Counted from the stretch's first letter, positions 15,796 to 25,563 are shown. The stretch: DNA of 64,000 nt from Giesbergeria sp. (GCA_023150295.1 JAKLLE010000005.1:18560-82559); one strand, 5' to 3'. Numbers and translations: made by a program. The notes: a model not told the origin generated them from the letters alone.

Positions 15796-16992
15796 ATGGC
15801 CCACGCCGCTTTTCAATGGGACGATCCTTTCCTCCTGAGCCAGCAACTGACGGACGACGAGCGCGCCATCCGCGATGCGGCTGCGGCCTACTGCCAGGAC
15901 AAGCTGGCGCCGCGCGTGCTCGACGCCTTCCGCCACGAAAAGATGGACGTGAGCATCTTCCGCGAGATGGGCGAAGTAGGCCTGCTGGGCCCCACCATTC
16001 CCGAGCAGTACGGCGGCCCCGGCCTGAGCTACGTGGCCTACGGCCTGATCGCCCGCGAAGTGGAGCGCGTGGACTCGGGCTACCGCTCGATGGCCAGCGT
16101 GCAGTCGTCGCTGGTGATGGTGCCCATTTACGAATTCGGCAGCGAAGCCCAGCGCCAGAAGTACCTGCCCAAGCTCGCCAGCGGCGAGTGGATTGGCTGC
16201 TTTGGCCTGACCGAACCCGACCACGGCTCCGACCCTGGCAGCATGGCCACGCGCGCCTACAAGGTCGATGGTGGCTACAAGCTCAAGGGCAGCAAGATGT
16301 GGATCACCAACAGCCCCGTGGCCGATGTGTTCGTGGTGTGGGCCAAGGAAGTGAGCGAAGGCGGCGCCGTGGGCCCCATCCGTGGCTTTGTGCTGGAAAA
16401 GGGCATGAAGGGATTGAGCGCCCCCGCCATCCACGGCAAGGTAGGCCTGCGCGCCAGCATCACCGGCGAGATCGTGATGGACGACGTGTTCGTGCCCGAG
16501 GACAACGCCTTCCCCGAGGTGCGCGGCCTCAAGGGCCCGTTCACCTGCCTGAACAGCGCCCGCTACGGCATCGCCTGGGGCGCGCTGGGCGCAGCCGAGT
16601 TCTGCTGGCACACCGCCCGCCAGTACACGCTGGACCGCCAGCAATTTGGCCGCCCCCTGGCCGCCAACCAGCTCATCCAGAAGAAGCTGGCCGACATGCA
16701 GACCGAGATCGCCATTGGCCTGCAGGCCTGCCTGCAGTTCGGCCGCATGAAGGACGCAGGCACGGCCAGCGTGGAAGGCACCTCCCTCATCAAGCGCAAC
16801 AGCTGCGGCAAGGCGCTGGACATCGCCCGCCTGGCGCGCGACATGATGGGCGGCAACGGCATCAGCGACGAGTTTGGCGTGGCAAGGCACCTGGTCAACC
16901 TGGAAGTGGTGAACACCTACGAAGGCACGCACGATGTGCATGCGTTGATCCTGGGGCGGGCGCAGACGGGCATCGCCGCGTTCTCCAACTGA
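15796..16992 (+). CDS. gcdH: Glutaryl-CoA dehydrogenase
   Basis: A 398-residue FAD enzyme oxidising and decarboxylating glutaryl-CoA to crotonyl-CoA, in the degradation of lysine, tryptophan and benzoate-type aromatics. Typical features: ITNSP in the middle, [15 protein letters not shown] near 137-150 and the catalytic glutamate in [16 protein letters not shown] near 375. Its length matches the family. An AT-poor CGGAGACACC leader gives the ribosome site. The next gene is a class III CoA-transferase that could make glutaryl-CoA from glutarate, and the divergent LysR gene is the likely regulator. Confidence 0.96.
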   Translation: MAHAAFQWDDPFLLSQQLTDDERAIRDAAAAYCQDKLAPRVLDAFRHEKMDVSIFREMGEVGLLGPTIPEQYGGPGLSYVAYGLIAREVERVDSGYRSMASVQSSLVMVPIYEFGSEAQRQKYLPKLASGEWIGCFGLTEPDHGSDPGSMATRAYKVDGGYKLKGSKMWITNSPVADVFVVWAKEVSEGGAVGPIRGFVLEKGMKGLSAPAIHGKVGLRASITGEIVMDDVFVPEDNAFPEVRGLKGPFTCLNSARYGIAWGALGAAEFCWHTARQYTLDRQQFGRPLAANQLIQKKLADMQTEIAIGLQACLQFGRMKDAGTASVEGTSLIKRNSCGKALDIARLARDMMGGNGISDEFGVARHLVNLEVVNTYEGTHDVHALILGRAQTGIAAFSN

Positions 16993-17036
16993 GACAGCAG
17001 GCCCCCTCTCCCCGTTGCTCGCTGCGGCAATCAGAA

Positions 17037-17148
17037 CTCCCCTCTCCCCTCGCGGGAGAGGGGCCGGGGGAGAGGGGGTGGCGGCGCATGCGGTGTGCCT
17101 CATCTCCCCCTCTCCCCCACCCTCTCCCGCGAGGGGAGAGGGAGTCTC
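17037..17148. repeat. Two inverted copies of a CTCTCCCCTCGCGGGAGAG repeat
   Basis: Unit A (17037-17081) and unit B (17104-17148) are near-identical in opposite orientation. Each contains the palindrome CTCTCCCCTCGCGGGAGAGG-type core followed by GGGGGAGAGGGGG. Together they could fold into one long hairpin after gcdH. Such CCCTCTCCC/GGGAGAGGG units are common extragenic repeats in proteobacteria. Confidence 0.8.
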
Positions 17149-17179
17149 CAGGGCGCATCGCCGCGCATTTCAAGTGTTT

Positions 17180-17233
17180 TTGGCCTCTAGCGCTTGATGG
17201 ACAAGCGCTACCAGCTATCAAATTTATAGTATT
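17180..17233 (-). repeat. Dispersed intergenic repeat, copy R3 (reverse orientation)
   Basis: Reverse-oriented copy: GGCCTCTAGCGCTTGATGG..AGCGCTACCAGCTATCAAATTTATAG. It abuts the start codon of the CoA-transferase (17236) and occupies the place where a ribosome site would be. Confidence 0.8.
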
Positions 17234-17235
17234 TC

Positions 17236-18507
17236 ATGACCACCCCCTCTCCCTCCCCAGGCGCCCTCGCAGGCATCAAGGTACTCGACCTCTCCCGCGT
17301 GCTGGCCGGGCCGTGGTGCACGCAACTCCTGGCCGACCTGGGGGCCGATGTGGTCAAGGTCGAGCGCCCCGGCGCGGGCGACGACACGCGCCACTGGGGC
17401 CCGCCCTTTTTGCAGGATGCCGAAGGCAAGGCCACTGACCAGGCCGCCTACTACACCGCCTGCAACCGCAACAAGCGCTCGGTCACCATCGACTTGGGCC
17501 AACCCGAGGGCCAGGCGCTCATCCGCCAGATGGCACAGCAGGCCGATGTGGTGGTGGAGAACTTCAAGGTCGGCGGCCTGAAGCAATACGGGCTGGACCA
17601 CGAGAGCCTGCGCACGCTCAACCCGCGCCTCATCTACTGCTCCATCACCGGCTTCGGGCAGGACGGGCCGTATGCCGAGCGCGCGGGCTACGACCTCATG
17701 GTGCAGGCCATGACCGGGCTCATGGACATCACCGGCCGCGCCGATGGCGAGCCCGGCGGCGGCCCGCAGCGCGTGGGCGTGGCGGTGATCGACCTGTTCA
17801 CCGGCCTGTATGCCAGCAACGCCATCCTGGCCGCACTGCACGTGCGCGACAACGCCGCCACCGGCACCGGCCAGGGACAGCACATCGACATGGCCCTGCT
17901 CGACGTGGGCATGGCCGTGCTCGCCAACCAGGCCGCAGGCTACCTGGCCACCGGCGTGGCACCCGCGCGCCAGGGCAACAGCCACCCCAGCCTGGCGCCG
18001 TACCAGGACTTCCCCACCCAGGACGGCAGCATGCTGCTGGCCATTGGCAACGACGGGCAGTTCCAGCGCTTTTGCGCCGCTGCGGGCCAGGGCGCCTGGG
18101 CGCAAGACCCGCGCTTTGCCACCAACACGCTGCGCGTGCAGCACCGCACAGACCTCATCCCGGCCCTGCAGGCGGTCACGCGCACACGAACCACCGCCGA
18201 TTGGATTGCGCTGCTCGAAGACAAGGCCGTGCCCTGCGGCCCCATCAACACCATTGCCCAGGCCTTTGACGACGCCCAGGTCAAGGCGCGCGGCCTGGCC
18301 GTCACCCTGCCGCGCTGGCAGCAGCGCGAAGCCGCCGACGGCGTGCAGCACATCACCGGCGTGGCCAGCCCGCTGCGCCTGTCCGCCACGCCGCCCGTGC
18401 TGCGCAACGCCCCGCCCGCGCTGGGCCAGCACACCCACGAGGTGCTGCGCGAACTGGGGCTGGACGCGCAGCGCATCGCCCAGTTGCAGGCGCAAGGGGT
18501 GGTGTGA
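17236..18507 (+). CDS. CaiB/BaiF-type CoA-transferase (probably glutarate/dicarboxylate)
   Basis: A 423-residue class III CoA-transferase. LDLSRVLAGPWCTQLLADLGADVVKVE opens the family fold, and the catalytic aspartate is D153 in GYDLMVQAMTG. Placed directly after gcdH it most likely transfers CoA to glutarate (succinyl-CoA:glutarate transferase activity, as in SUGCT); the assignment rests on context. The start at 17236 has no Shine-Dalgarno because the dispersed repeat R3 runs up to it; no better start exists, since family homology begins at about residue 12. Confidence 0.9.
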   Translation: MTTPSPSPGALAGIKVLDLSRVLAGPWCTQLLADLGADVVKVERPGAGDDTRHWGPPFLQDAEGKATDQAAYYTACNRNKRSVTIDLGQPEGQALIRQMAQQADVVVENFKVGGLKQYGLDHESLRTLNPRLIYCSITGFGQDGPYAERAGYDLMVQAMTGLMDITGRADGEPGGGPQRVGVAVIDLFTGLYASNAILAALHVRDNAATGTGQGQHIDMALLDVGMAVLANQAAGYLATGVAPARQGNSHPSLAPYQDFPTQDGSMLLAIGNDGQFQRFCAAAGQGAWAQDPRFATNTLRVQHRTDLIPALQAVTRTRTTADWIALLEDKAVPCGPINTIAQAFDDAQVKARGLAVTLPRWQQREAADGVQHITGVASPLRLSATPPVLRNAPPALGQHTHEVLRELGLDAQRIAQLQAQGVV

Positions 18508-18510
18508 TAC

Positions 18511-18566
18511 AAAACAGGCTCCAGCGCTCATATTCATTGCGCCAACAGCTATTATTTTTATAGCAA
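18511..18566 (-). repeat. Dispersed intergenic repeat, copy R4 (reverse orientation)
   Basis: Reverse-oriented copy containing CTCCAGCGCTCATATTCATTGCGCC and CTATTATTTTTATAGC. The AAAGGAG ribosome site of the downstream OsmC gene starts at its very edge. Confidence 0.8.
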
Positions 18567-18577
18567 AGGAGCCTTTC

Positions 18578-19054
18578 ATGGCCAACTACGAAGCCCAGGT
18601 GGTGTGGGAACGCGGCGACCAAGCCTTTGTGGACCAGCGCTACAGCCGCCGCCACTGGCTGCGCTTCGATGGGGGTCTGGAGGTGCCCGCATCGTCCTCG
18701 CCCCACGTGGTGCCCCTGCCCTGGTCCGACCCGGCGGCGGTGGACCCGGAAGAGGCTTTCATCGCCTCGATCTCCAGCTGCCACATGCTGTGGTTCCTGT
18801 CGCTGGCGGCCCGCGAAGGCTACTGCGTGGACCGCTACGAGGACAGCGCCAGCGGCACCCTGGCGCAGAACATCGCAGGCCAGTTCGCCTTTGCCGAGGT
18901 CACCCTGCACCCGCAGGTGCACTTCAGCGGCCACCTGCGCCCCACCACCGAGGCCATCCACACCCTGCACCACCGCGCGCACGAAGAGTGCTTCATCGCC
19001 AACTCCGTGCGCTGCGAAGTGCGCTGCGAGCCGGTGATCGAAGAAGCGGGTTGA
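18578..19054 (+). CDS. OsmC-family protein
   Basis: A 158-residue OsmC/Ohr-like protein, a family that reduces organic hydroperoxides with a reactive cysteine pair. The two Cys motifs are visible: SSCHMLWFLSLA (about residue 68) and EECFIANSVRCEV (about 140). The first part (YEAQVVWERG...FVDQRYSRRHWLRFDGG) matches the subfamily that precedes SVPxxxPLPWSDPAAVDPEEA. The start has AAAGGAG 6 bp upstream. The long track ORF (17810) is a shadow reading of the upstream gene. Confidence 0.9.
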   Translation: MANYEAQVVWERGDQAFVDQRYSRRHWLRFDGGLEVPASSSPHVVPLPWSDPAAVDPEEAFIASISSCHMLWFLSLAAREGYCVDRYEDSASGTLAQNIAGQFAFAEVTLHPQVHFSGHLRPTTEAIHTLHHRAHEECFIANSVRCEVRCEPVIEEAG

Positions 19055-19091
19055 CGCATCTCTGCGGCACAGGCACTGCCCACGCCCACAC

Positions 19092-19733
19092 TCAATACGC
19101 CACGGTGAAGCGCTGGCGCACATGGCGCGGCGTTTCCAGTTCATCCACGATGGCCACGGCCAGGTCGGCCACGCTGATGGTGCCGGGCTGGTCGCCGTTC
19201 ATCAGGGGCGACTCGGTGCCCAGCCGGTACTGCCCCGTGCGCTCACCCGGCTGCAGCAGGATGGCGGGTGACAGAAAGGTCCAGTCCAGCGCGTCTTCGG
19301 TCCGGATCCAGTTCAGCGCCTCGCGCGCGGCCAGTGCGCCTTGCTTCCATTCGGCCGGGAACTGGGGCGTGTCCACCAACTGCACGCCGGGCGCCACGAA
19401 CAGGCTGCCTGCACCACCCACCACCAGAATGCGGCGCAGGCCTGCCTGCTTGGTGCCGTCGATGATGGCGCGGGTGCCGCGCAAGAACTCGTCGTGGATG
19501 CGCGGGTTGTCCCAGCCTGGGTTGTAGGCGCTGACCACGGCATCGTGCCCGGCCACGGCGCGCGCCACCTGGGCGGCATCCTGCGCATCGGCCTCGCGCA
19601 CCGCCAGGCCCTCACGCGGCGCCAGCTTGGCAGGGTTGCGGGCCAGCGCCGTCACGCGGTGGCCGCGCTGCAGCAGTTCTTGGAGCACGGCCGAGCCGAC
19701 AAAGCCGGTGGCGCCGATCAGAGCGATGTGCAT
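19092..19733 (-). CDS. NAD(P)-dependent epimerase/reductase-like protein (NmrA/YwnB type)
   Basis: A 213-residue protein with an N-terminal dinucleotide-binding motif GATGFVGSAV (7-16) and the atypical short-chain dehydrogenase layout of NmrA-like or NAD(P)H-binding proteins (VVGGAGSLFV near 108). Substrate unknown. The ATG at 19733 has AGGAGA upstream. It is divergent from the LysR gene at 19856 and a LysR-type dyad lies in between, so it is a likely target of that regulator, possibly a redox or electrophile response. Confidence 0.88.
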   Translation of the reverse strand: MHIALIGATGFVGSAVLQELLQRGHRVTALARNPAKLAPREGLAVREADAQDAAQVARAVAGHDAVVSAYNPGWDNPRIHDEFLRGTRAIIDGTKQAGLRRILVVGGAGSLFVAPGVQLVDTPQFPAEWKQGALAAREALNWIRTEDALDWTFLSPAILLQPGERTGQYRLGTESPLMNGDQPGTISVADLAVAIVDELETPRHVRQRFTVAY

Positions 19734-19820
19734 AGGGGTTCTCCTGGTTCCAAAGTTGCGATGCTGCAAGCATAAAAACTGCACGATCATTGCGGTAGAT
19801 GGCTAAACACGCCTTCACAA

Positions 19821-19835
19821 TGAAGTGCAACTTCA
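19821..19835. promoter_or_regulatory. LysR-type T-N11-A dyad between divergent genes
   Basis: TGAAGT-GCA-ACTTCA is a perfect 15-bp interrupted dyad of the T-N11-A class. It lies 20 bp upstream of the LysR start (19856), facing the oxidoreductase gene at 19733. Direct repeats TTCACAA overlap it on both sides. Confidence 0.65.
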
Positions 19836-19855
19836 CAATCAACCGAAAAACCCCC

Positions 19856-20758
19856 ATGGATGACCTGCGGCGCATGGCCGTGTTCGCCAGCGTGGTGCAG
19901 CACGGGTCGATGAGCGGCGCGGCGCGCGCCCTGGGCATGAGCACCTCGGCCGTGAGCCAACAGGTGCGGCGGCTGGAGCGCTCAGGCGGCGTCACGCTGC
20001 TGCACCGCTCCACGCGCAAGCTCACGCTGACCGAGGCGGGTGAGCGCTACCACGCGCACTGCGCGGCCTTGTGCGCAGCCGCCGAGCAGGCGCGCGCCGA
20101 GCTGGCCGCTGCGCACGCCGCGCCCAGCGGGGAACTGCGCCTGTCGGCCACCGTGGGCTTTGCCCGGCACATCGCACCGGCCCTGGGTGGCATGCTGGCG
20201 CAATACCCCGCGCTGCGCCTGCGGCTGCTGGTGGACGATGCGCCCATCGACCTGATCCAGTCGCGCATCGACCTGGCGCTGCGCTTTGGCCGCCTGAGCG
20301 ATTCGAGCTGGGCCGCACGGCGCCTGTGCGCCATGCAGTGGTGGCTGTGCGCCAGCCCCGGCTGGCTGGCGCGCCACGCCGCGCCGCTCGACCCCGACGC
20401 GCTGCACGCTCAGGATTGGCTGGGCTTTTCCCGCGAAGGCACGGGCCTGCGGCTAGAGCTGCAGGGCCCGGCCGGCGAAACGCGCAGCCTGGTGGTGCAG
20501 CCGCGCATCGCCAGCAACAACCAGCTCTCGATCCAGCAGATGTGCGAGGCCGGCCTGGGCCTGGCGCTGATGGGCAGCATGGACGTGCAGGACGCCCTGC
20601 AGGCGGGGCGTCTGGTGCGGCTGCTGCCGCAGTGGTCGTTCGGCACGCTGGACATCTGGGCTGTCACCCCGCAGCGCGATGCCCAGCCCGCCAAGGTGCG
20701 CCAGGCCATAGCGGTGCTGCAAGCCTACCTGCGCAGCCTGCCGGGCACCACCGCATGA
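19856..20758 (+). CDS. LysR-family regulator
   Basis: A 300-residue LysR-type regulator of the CrgA/AaeR-like subgroup: MDDLRRMAVFASVVQHGSMSGAARALGMSTSAVSQQVRRLE is the winged helix, followed by RLSATVGFARH..LAQYPALRLRLLVDD, typical of the effector domain. The ATG at 19856 was preferred over 19799 because the latter would put coding sequence over the operator dyad. It probably controls the divergent NAD(P)-binding protein gene and itself. Confidence 0.92.
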   Translation: MDDLRRMAVFASVVQHGSMSGAARALGMSTSAVSQQVRRLERSGGVTLLHRSTRKLTLTEAGERYHAHCAALCAAAEQARAELAAAHAAPSGELRLSATVGFARHIAPALGGMLAQYPALRLRLLVDDAPIDLIQSRIDLALRFGRLSDSSWAARRLCAMQWWLCASPGWLARHAAPLDPDALHAQDWLGFSREGTGLRLELQGPAGETRSLVVQPRIASNNQLSIQQMCEAGLGLALMGSMDVQDALQAGRLVRLLPQWSFGTLDIWAVTPQRDAQPAKVRQAIAVLQAYLRSLPGTTA

Positions 20759-20803
20759 CACCCGCGACAGCAGGTTTTGCCACGCTTGCCCATAATGGCC
20801 CGC

Positions 20804-21514
20804 ATGATCGACCTCTACACCGCCGCCACACCCAATGGGCACAAGATCTCCATCGCGCTGGAGGAACTGGGCCTGCCCTACACCATGCATGTGCTGGATC
20901 TTGCGCGCGGGGACCAGAAGGAACCCTGGTTCCTGGCCATCAACCCCAACGGGCGCATTCCGGCCATCGTGGACCGCGATGCGGGCGACTTCGCGGTGTT
21001 CGAGTCCGGCGCAATCCTGCTGTACCTGGCCGAGAAGACCGGGCGCCTCCTGCCCCAGGACGCCAAGGGCCGCTCGCGCGTGGTGCAGTGGCTCATGTTC
21101 CAGATGGGCGGCATCGGCCCCATGATGGGCCAGGCCAATGTGTTCTTCCGCTACTTCCCCGAGAAGATCCAGCCCGCCATCGACCGCTACCAGGGCGAAT
21201 CCAAGCGCCTGTTCCGCGTGCTCGACACCCATTTGCAGCAGCACGAATACCTGGCGGGCGACTACTCGATTGCCGACATTGCCAACTGGGCCTGGGTGCG
21301 CACGCACCGCTGGTCGGGCGTGCCGATCGACGAACTGCCCCACCTGCAGCGCTGGGTGGAGGCCATCCGCGCACGCCCTGCAGTGCAAAAAGGCATCCTC
21401 ATGCCGCCCTCGGCACGCGACACCAGCCCCAACCGGGAAGAAAGCGAGCGGCAGTTTGTGCAAGAGGCGCGCAAGATGGTGGAGATGGGCCAGCCGCGCC
21501 CATCGGGCGCCTGA
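20804..21514 (+). CDS. Glutathione S-transferase, YfcG/YghU-like
   Basis: A 236-residue glutathione transferase of the Nu class: [26 protein letters not shown] is the characteristic start, [12 protein letters not shown] and [12 protein letters not shown] the glutathione site, and [14 protein letters not shown] the C-terminal N-capping region. E. coli YfcG and YghU have disulfide-bond reductase activity. An in-frame ATG at 20795 is an alternative start; neither has a clear ribosome site. A second GST gene follows 16 bp downstream and the two are probably cotranscribed. Confidence 0.92.
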   Translation: MIDLYTAATPNGHKISIALEELGLPYTMHVLDLARGDQKEPWFLAINPNGRIPAIVDRDAGDFAVFESGAILLYLAEKTGRLLPQDAKGRSRVVQWLMFQMGGIGPMMGQANVFFRYFPEKIQPAIDRYQGESKRLFRVLDTHLQQHEYLAGDYSIADIANWAWVRTHRWSGVPIDELPHLQRWVEAIRARPAVQKGILMPPSARDTSPNREESERQFVQEARKMVEMGQPRPSGA

Positions 21515-21530
21515 CCGACGGAGCCCCGCA

Positions 21531-22154
21531 ATGAAGCTGTACACCGCCCCCCGCGCCCCCAACCCGCGCCGCGTGACCATGTTCATGGCCGAAAAGGGCA
21601 TCACCGGCATCGCGCTGGTGCCCGTGGACCTGAACGCGCAAGAGCACAAGGCACAGGCCTTTCGCACCAAGAGCCCGCTGGCCACCGTGCCTGCGCTGGA
21701 GCTGGACGACGGCCGCATCCTGACCGAGACCCGCGCCATCTGCACCTGGCTGGAGGGGCGCTACCCCGAGCCCAACCTCATGGGCCAGGACTTCGAGGAG
21801 CGCGCCTTCATCGAAATGGCCGACCGGCGCGTGGAGTGGTACCTGTTTGCGCGCATTGGCCACTGCATTCGCCACACGCACCCCGGCCTGGCGGTGCTGG
21901 AGCAGCCCCAGTTCCCCGACTACGGCCACAGCGAAGGCCTCAAGATGCGCGAGGCTGCGCGCTGGCTGGACGACACGCTGGCGCAGCAACCCTATGTGGC
22001 GGGCGAGCGCTTCACCATTGCCGACATCACCGCCTTCTGCGCGCTGGAGTTCGCCCGCGGACTGATGAAGTTTGTCCCTGGCGCCGAGGACATGCCCCAC
22101 CTGCAGGCCTGGCGCGACCGCGTTGCCGAACGCCCCTGCGCCCGGGCGGTTTGA
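21531..22154 (+). CDS. Glutathione S-transferase family protein
   Basis: A 207-residue canonical GST: MKLYTAPRAPNPRRVTMFMAEKGI (thioredoxin fold, N-terminal), SPLATVPALELDDG (cis-proline), TETRAICTWLE (glutathione-binding) and ERFTIADITAFCALEFAR (C-terminal helical domain). It follows the YfcG-like gene by 16 bp. Its stop lies 1 bp from the stop of the convergent sensor kinase. Substrate unknown; detoxification or a stress role is likely. Confidence 0.9.
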   Translation: MKLYTAPRAPNPRRVTMFMAEKGITGIALVPVDLNAQEHKAQAFRTKSPLATVPALELDDGRILTETRAICTWLEGRYPEPNLMGQDFEERAFIEMADRRVEWYLFARIGHCIRHTHPGLAVLEQPQFPDYGHSEGLKMREAARWLDDTLAQQPYVAGERFTIADITAFCALEFARGLMKFVPGAEDMPHLQAWRDRVAERPCARAV

Positions 22155-22155
22155 A

Positions 22156-23535
22156 TCAGTAGGGAAAGCGCAGGGTGAATACGGTCCGTCCACCGGCCGA
22201 CGCGGCGGACACCTCGCCCTGGTGTGCGCGCAGGATGGCCTGTGTGATGGCAAGACCCAGCCCTGTGCCTTCGCCTGCGGCATGCTGGCGCGCAGGATCC
22301 ACACGGTAGAAGCGCTCAAACAAGCGGTCCAGATGCTGCGCGGGAATCGTCTCGCCCGTGTTTTCCACCTGCAGCAACAACGGGCCTTCCTGGCGCACGA
22401 TGGTCACCGTCACCCGGCCTCCCGGCGAAGTGTGGCGCAGGGCATTGGACAACAGGTTGTTCAGCGCCCTGCGCAGCATGAGCCGGTCACCCTGCACCAT
22501 GCCGTCACCCGTGAGCACCAAAGCGATGCGCCGCTCGTCGGCCAGCGCCTCGTAAAAGTCAAACAGGTCGCGCACCTCGCGCGCCAGATCCACCGGCTCG
22601 CCATGCACGATGGCCAGACCGTTCTCGGCCTTGGCCAGGAACAGCATGTCGGCAATCATGCGCGCCAGGCGTTCAAACTCTTCAGCGTTCGATTCAAGGA
22701 TGGCGCGATAGCTGTCGGCGTCGCGCGGGCGGCTCAGCGCCACCTGCGTCTGCATCATCAGGTTGCTGATGGGGGTGCGCAGCTCATGGGCCAGGTCGGA
22801 GGAAAAATCGGACAGGCGCCGGAAGGCCTCTTCCAGACGCTCGAGCATTTCGTTCAGGGTGGCGGCGAGGTCGGCCAGCTCGGCAGGCACGGCCTGCGCG
22901 GGCAGGCGCCGGTCCAGGCTGTGTGCCGTCACCCCGGCCGCCTGTTCACGCATGGAGCGCAGCGGCGCAAGACCCCGGCGCGCGGCAAACCAACCCAGCA
23001 GCCCCATGAGCAAAGCCGCGCAAGCCACAAACAGCCACAGGCTGCGCTGCAAGGCGCGCAGGAAGGCATCGTGGTGTTCGCTGTCGATGGCCATGGCCAC
23101 CTGCACCTGCGTACCCATGGCCGTTGGGAACGTTGCCGCCAGACCCCGGTAGTTCTTTCCGTCTTGCGCCCATGTCCACAGCGGCGCCAAGGCCAGCTCT
23201 GCGGCCAGCACCGGCAACTGCGGTGGCCACTGCGCGTCGGGCGTCGCCAGCAAGACCTGCTGGTCTGGCCCGAGAACTCGCACTACCAAGTCATGGTGCG
23301 CCAGGAATGCATCCCCCAGCGGCGCGGACAGGCGTTCGAGTTGTGCCAGGGAGTCCACCTGCGCAATGAGGTGTTGGGCATGCTGCAGCTTGCCCGTGAG
23401 TTCAGCACGGTCCAGATCCTCGAAGTGGCGTTCGATCGCCCCCCCGACCAGCCCGCCCAAAGCCAGCAGCACGGCGACCGAACCCAGGGTGAACAGCAGC
23501 GTGAGCCGCGCCGTCAGCGAAAGGCGTGCGATCAC
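22156..23535 (-). CDS. Heavy-metal sensor histidine kinase (CusS/CzcS-like)
   Basis: A 459-residue membrane histidine kinase. Two membrane helices (about 10-32 and 163-184) frame a periplasmic sensor domain; a HAMP domain follows, then the H-box DLAHELRTP (His250), the N-box [10 protein letters not shown] and the G-box [10 protein letters not shown]. The [20 protein letters not shown] segment is typical of the CusS/IrlS heavy-metal group. Its ATG overlaps the response-regulator stop (ATGA). With the divergent czcCBA-like operon it should sense periplasmic metal (Cu/Ag or Zn/Cd/Co not distinguished). Confidence 0.94.
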   Translation of the reverse strand: MIARLSLTARLTLLFTLGSVAVLLALGGLVGGAIERHFEDLDRAELTGKLQHAQHLIAQVDSLAQLERLSAPLGDAFLAHHDLVVRVLGPDQQVLLATPDAQWPPQLPVLAAELALAPLWTWAQDGKNYRGLAATFPTAMGTQVQVAMAIDSEHHDAFLRALQRSLWLFVACAALLMGLLGWFAARRGLAPLRSMREQAAGVTAHSLDRRLPAQAVPAELADLAATLNEMLERLEEAFRRLSDFSSDLAHELRTPISNLMMQTQVALSRPRDADSYRAILESNAEEFERLARMIADMLFLAKAENGLAIVHGEPVDLAREVRDLFDFYEALADERRIALVLTGDGMVQGDRLMLRRALNNLLSNALRHTSPGGRVTVTIVRQEGPLLLQVENTGETIPAQHLDRLFERFYRVDPARQHAAGEGTGLGLAITQAILRAHQGEVSAASAGGRTVFTLRFPY

Positions 23536-24206
23536 GGAGTCTCCAGCACATAGCCCATGCCACGCACGGTGCGAATGAGCTTGGGTTCGAAGGCATCGTC
23601 CACCTTGGCGCGCAGGCGGCGCATGGCCACCTCGATGACGTTGGTGTCGCTGTCGAAATTCATGTCCCAGACCTGCGAGGCGATCAGCGAGCGCGGCAGC
23701 ACCTCGCCCTGACGGCGCATCAGCAGCTCCAGCAGCGCAAACTCCTTGGCAGTCAGGTCGATGCGCTGCCCACCGCGTACCACGCGGCGGCGCAGCAGGT
23801 CCAGTTCCAGGTCGGCGGCGCGCAGCACGGTGGACTCCATGCCGCTTCGGCCCCGGCGCAGCAGGGTGCGCACACGCGCCAGAAACTCCGAGAACGCGAA
23901 CGGCTTGACTAGGTAGTCGTCAGCCCCCAGCTCCAGGCCCCTGACACGATCCTCTACTTGGTCGCGCGCGGTCAAAAAAAGTACCGGTATCTCCTTGCCG
24001 CTGCGGCGCAAAGTCTCCAGCACCTGCCAGCCGTTGAGGCCGGGCAGCATCACGTCGAGCACCAGCAGGTCGTGGTCACCGGTGACCGCCAGGTGCAAAC
24101 CGTCCACACCATTGCGTGCCAGATCGACCACAAAGCCCGACTCCGCCAGACCCTGCTGGAGGTAGTCGCCCGTCTTGGGCTCGTCTTCAACGATGAGGAT
24201 TTTCAT
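23532..24206 (-). CDS. OmpR-family response regulator (CusR/CzcR-like)
   Basis: A 224-residue response regulator: receiver domain with phosphoacceptor D51 ([10 protein letters not shown]) and K101-type VKPF, then a winged-helix DNA-binding domain ([40 protein letters not shown]). The track ORF starts too far upstream; the ATG at 24206 gives the exact family length. It is the first gene of the regulator-kinase pair and divergent from the czcC-like gene. A palindromic site between them (24270-24289) is probably its target. Confidence 0.95.
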   Translation of the reverse strand: MKILIVEDEPKTGDYLQQGLAESGFVVDLARNGVDGLHLAVTGDHDLLVLDVMLPGLNGWQVLETLRRSGKEIPVLFLTARDQVEDRVRGLELGADDYLVKPFAFSEFLARVRTLLRRGRSGMESTVLRAADLELDLLRRRVVRGGQRIDLTAKEFALLELLMRRQGEVLPRSLIASQVWDMNFDSDTNVIEVAMRRLRAKVDDAFEPKLIRTVRGMGYVLETP

Positions 24207-24269
24207 GGGCGCGGTGCTGCGACAGGGCTCTGCGCCGGATTGTGCCTGCCCCAGCGCTGACTGGACGCT

Positions 24270-24289
24270 AGATGACAGATTTGTAATCT
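24270..24289. promoter_or_regulatory. CusR/CzcR-type binding site
   Basis: A 20-bp near-perfect palindrome, AGATGACAGATTTGTAATCT (one mismatched pair), in the divergent regulator/efflux promoter region. It resembles the ATTACAAAnnTGTCAT class of sites bound by CusR/CopR/CzcR-type regulators. Confidence 0.7.
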
Positions 24290-24351
24290 TCCGGAAAGCT
24301 TCCCGTCGGGGGGCGCACAGCACCATGCAGGCCATGTCCTCACACCTCCTC

Positions 24352-25563
24352 ATGAACCGAGCACCGCGAAGATGCACCGGGTTGCTGCTGGCCCTTGTGC
24401 TGGTCACCGCACCTGCCGCCGCGCAAACGCTGGCACAGGCCCTGGATAAGGCCTGGCTGCTGCACCCCCAGGCCCAGGCGGGCAGCGCACGCAACGCCCA
24501 GGCCGCAGCCCGCGTCGAAGCGGCCAGCGGCTTGACGCCGGGACCGGCCACGCTGTCACTGGGATCCGCGAGCGACCGCTTTCACGCCAACCAGGGCCAG
24601 CGCGAATGGGAGGTCGAAATGGCCGTTCCGCTGTGGCTGCCTGGCCAGAAAGCTGCGCAAGGCGCCGAGGCTGCCAGCGGCCAGGCCCAGGTCGTGGCAC
24701 AACAACATGCGCTGCGCCTGCAACTGGCGGGCGAGCTGCGCACCGCCTGGTGGACCGTGGCGGCTGCGCGCCAAACCCGTACCCAGGCCCAGCAGCGCGT
24801 GGACACGGCCCAGGCCCTCCTGGCGAATGTGCAGCGCCGCTACCGCGCGGGTGAGCTGGCACGCATCGACGCCAATCTGGCCCAGCGCGAAGCGCTCGCC
24901 GCGCAGGGCGCCCTCTCCGACAGCGACGCCGCCCTGCTGCAGGCCGAGCAGGGCTTTCGCACGCTGACTGGCACCGCCGCGCCCGCACAACTGTCCCCCG
25001 AGCCACCCGAGATGCCGGAATCGGACGGACAGGACCATCCCCTGCGTGCCGCTGCGTCGGCCACCCTCGCCCAGGCGCAGGCACGGGTGCGGTCGGCAGA
25101 CACCACACGCCGTGCGTCACCCGAGCTGGCCTTGCGCATGGTGCGCGACCGCGGCGCGGCGGGACAGCCGTATGCAAACACCCTGGGGGTCAAGCTGACC
25201 ATTCCGCTGTCGTCCGAGCCGCTGGTGCGCCAGGCCCAGTCGGCCGCATTGGCCGATCTGGCGCAGGCCCAGGCAGAAATAGACCAGGTGGAACGCACGC
25301 TGGCGCTTGATGCTGCCCTGGCCCGCCGCCACCTGGAAACCACGGAACGCCAGTGGAAGCAGGCGCAGGAGCGCCTGGCCCTGGACACCGACACGCTCCA
25401 ACTGGCAGAAAAAGCCTTTGCCCTCGGCGAGACCGACCTCACCGCCCTGCTGCGCGCACGCGCCGACGCACTGGAAGCCCAGGCCCTGGTGGGCCAGCAG
25501 CAGGTGGCCCTGATGGCCGCCCGGTCCCGCATGCACCAAGCCCTGGGAGTTCTTCCGAAATGA
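24352..25563 (+). CDS. czcC: CzcC/CusC-like outer-membrane efflux protein (TolC family)
   Basis: A 403-residue TolC-type outer membrane factor of a heavy-metal RND pump. Signal peptide [25 protein letters not shown], then long alpha-helical repeats ([38 protein letters not shown]) typical of the periplasmic tunnel. Starts at 24325 and 24334 are also in frame; 24352 gives the most compact signal peptide, but no start has a strong ribosome site. The stop overlaps the next gene by ATGA, opening a tightly coupled four-gene operon. Confidence 0.88.
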   Translation: MNRAPRRCTGLLLALVLVTAPAAAQTLAQALDKAWLLHPQAQAGSARNAQAAARVEAASGLTPGPATLSLGSASDRFHANQGQREWEVEMAVPLWLPGQKAAQGAEAASGQAQVVAQQHALRLQLAGELRTAWWTVAAARQTRTQAQQRVDTAQALLANVQRRYRAGELARIDANLAQREALAAQGALSDSDAALLQAEQGFRTLTGTAAPAQLSPEPPEMPESDGQDHPLRAAASATLAQAQARVRSADTTRRASPELALRMVRDRGAAGQPYANTLGVKLTIPLSSEPLVRQAQSAALADLAQAQAEIDQVERTLALDAALARRHLETTERQWKQAQERLALDTDTLQLAEKAFALGETDLTALLRARADALEAQALVGQQQVALMAARSRMHQALGVLPK

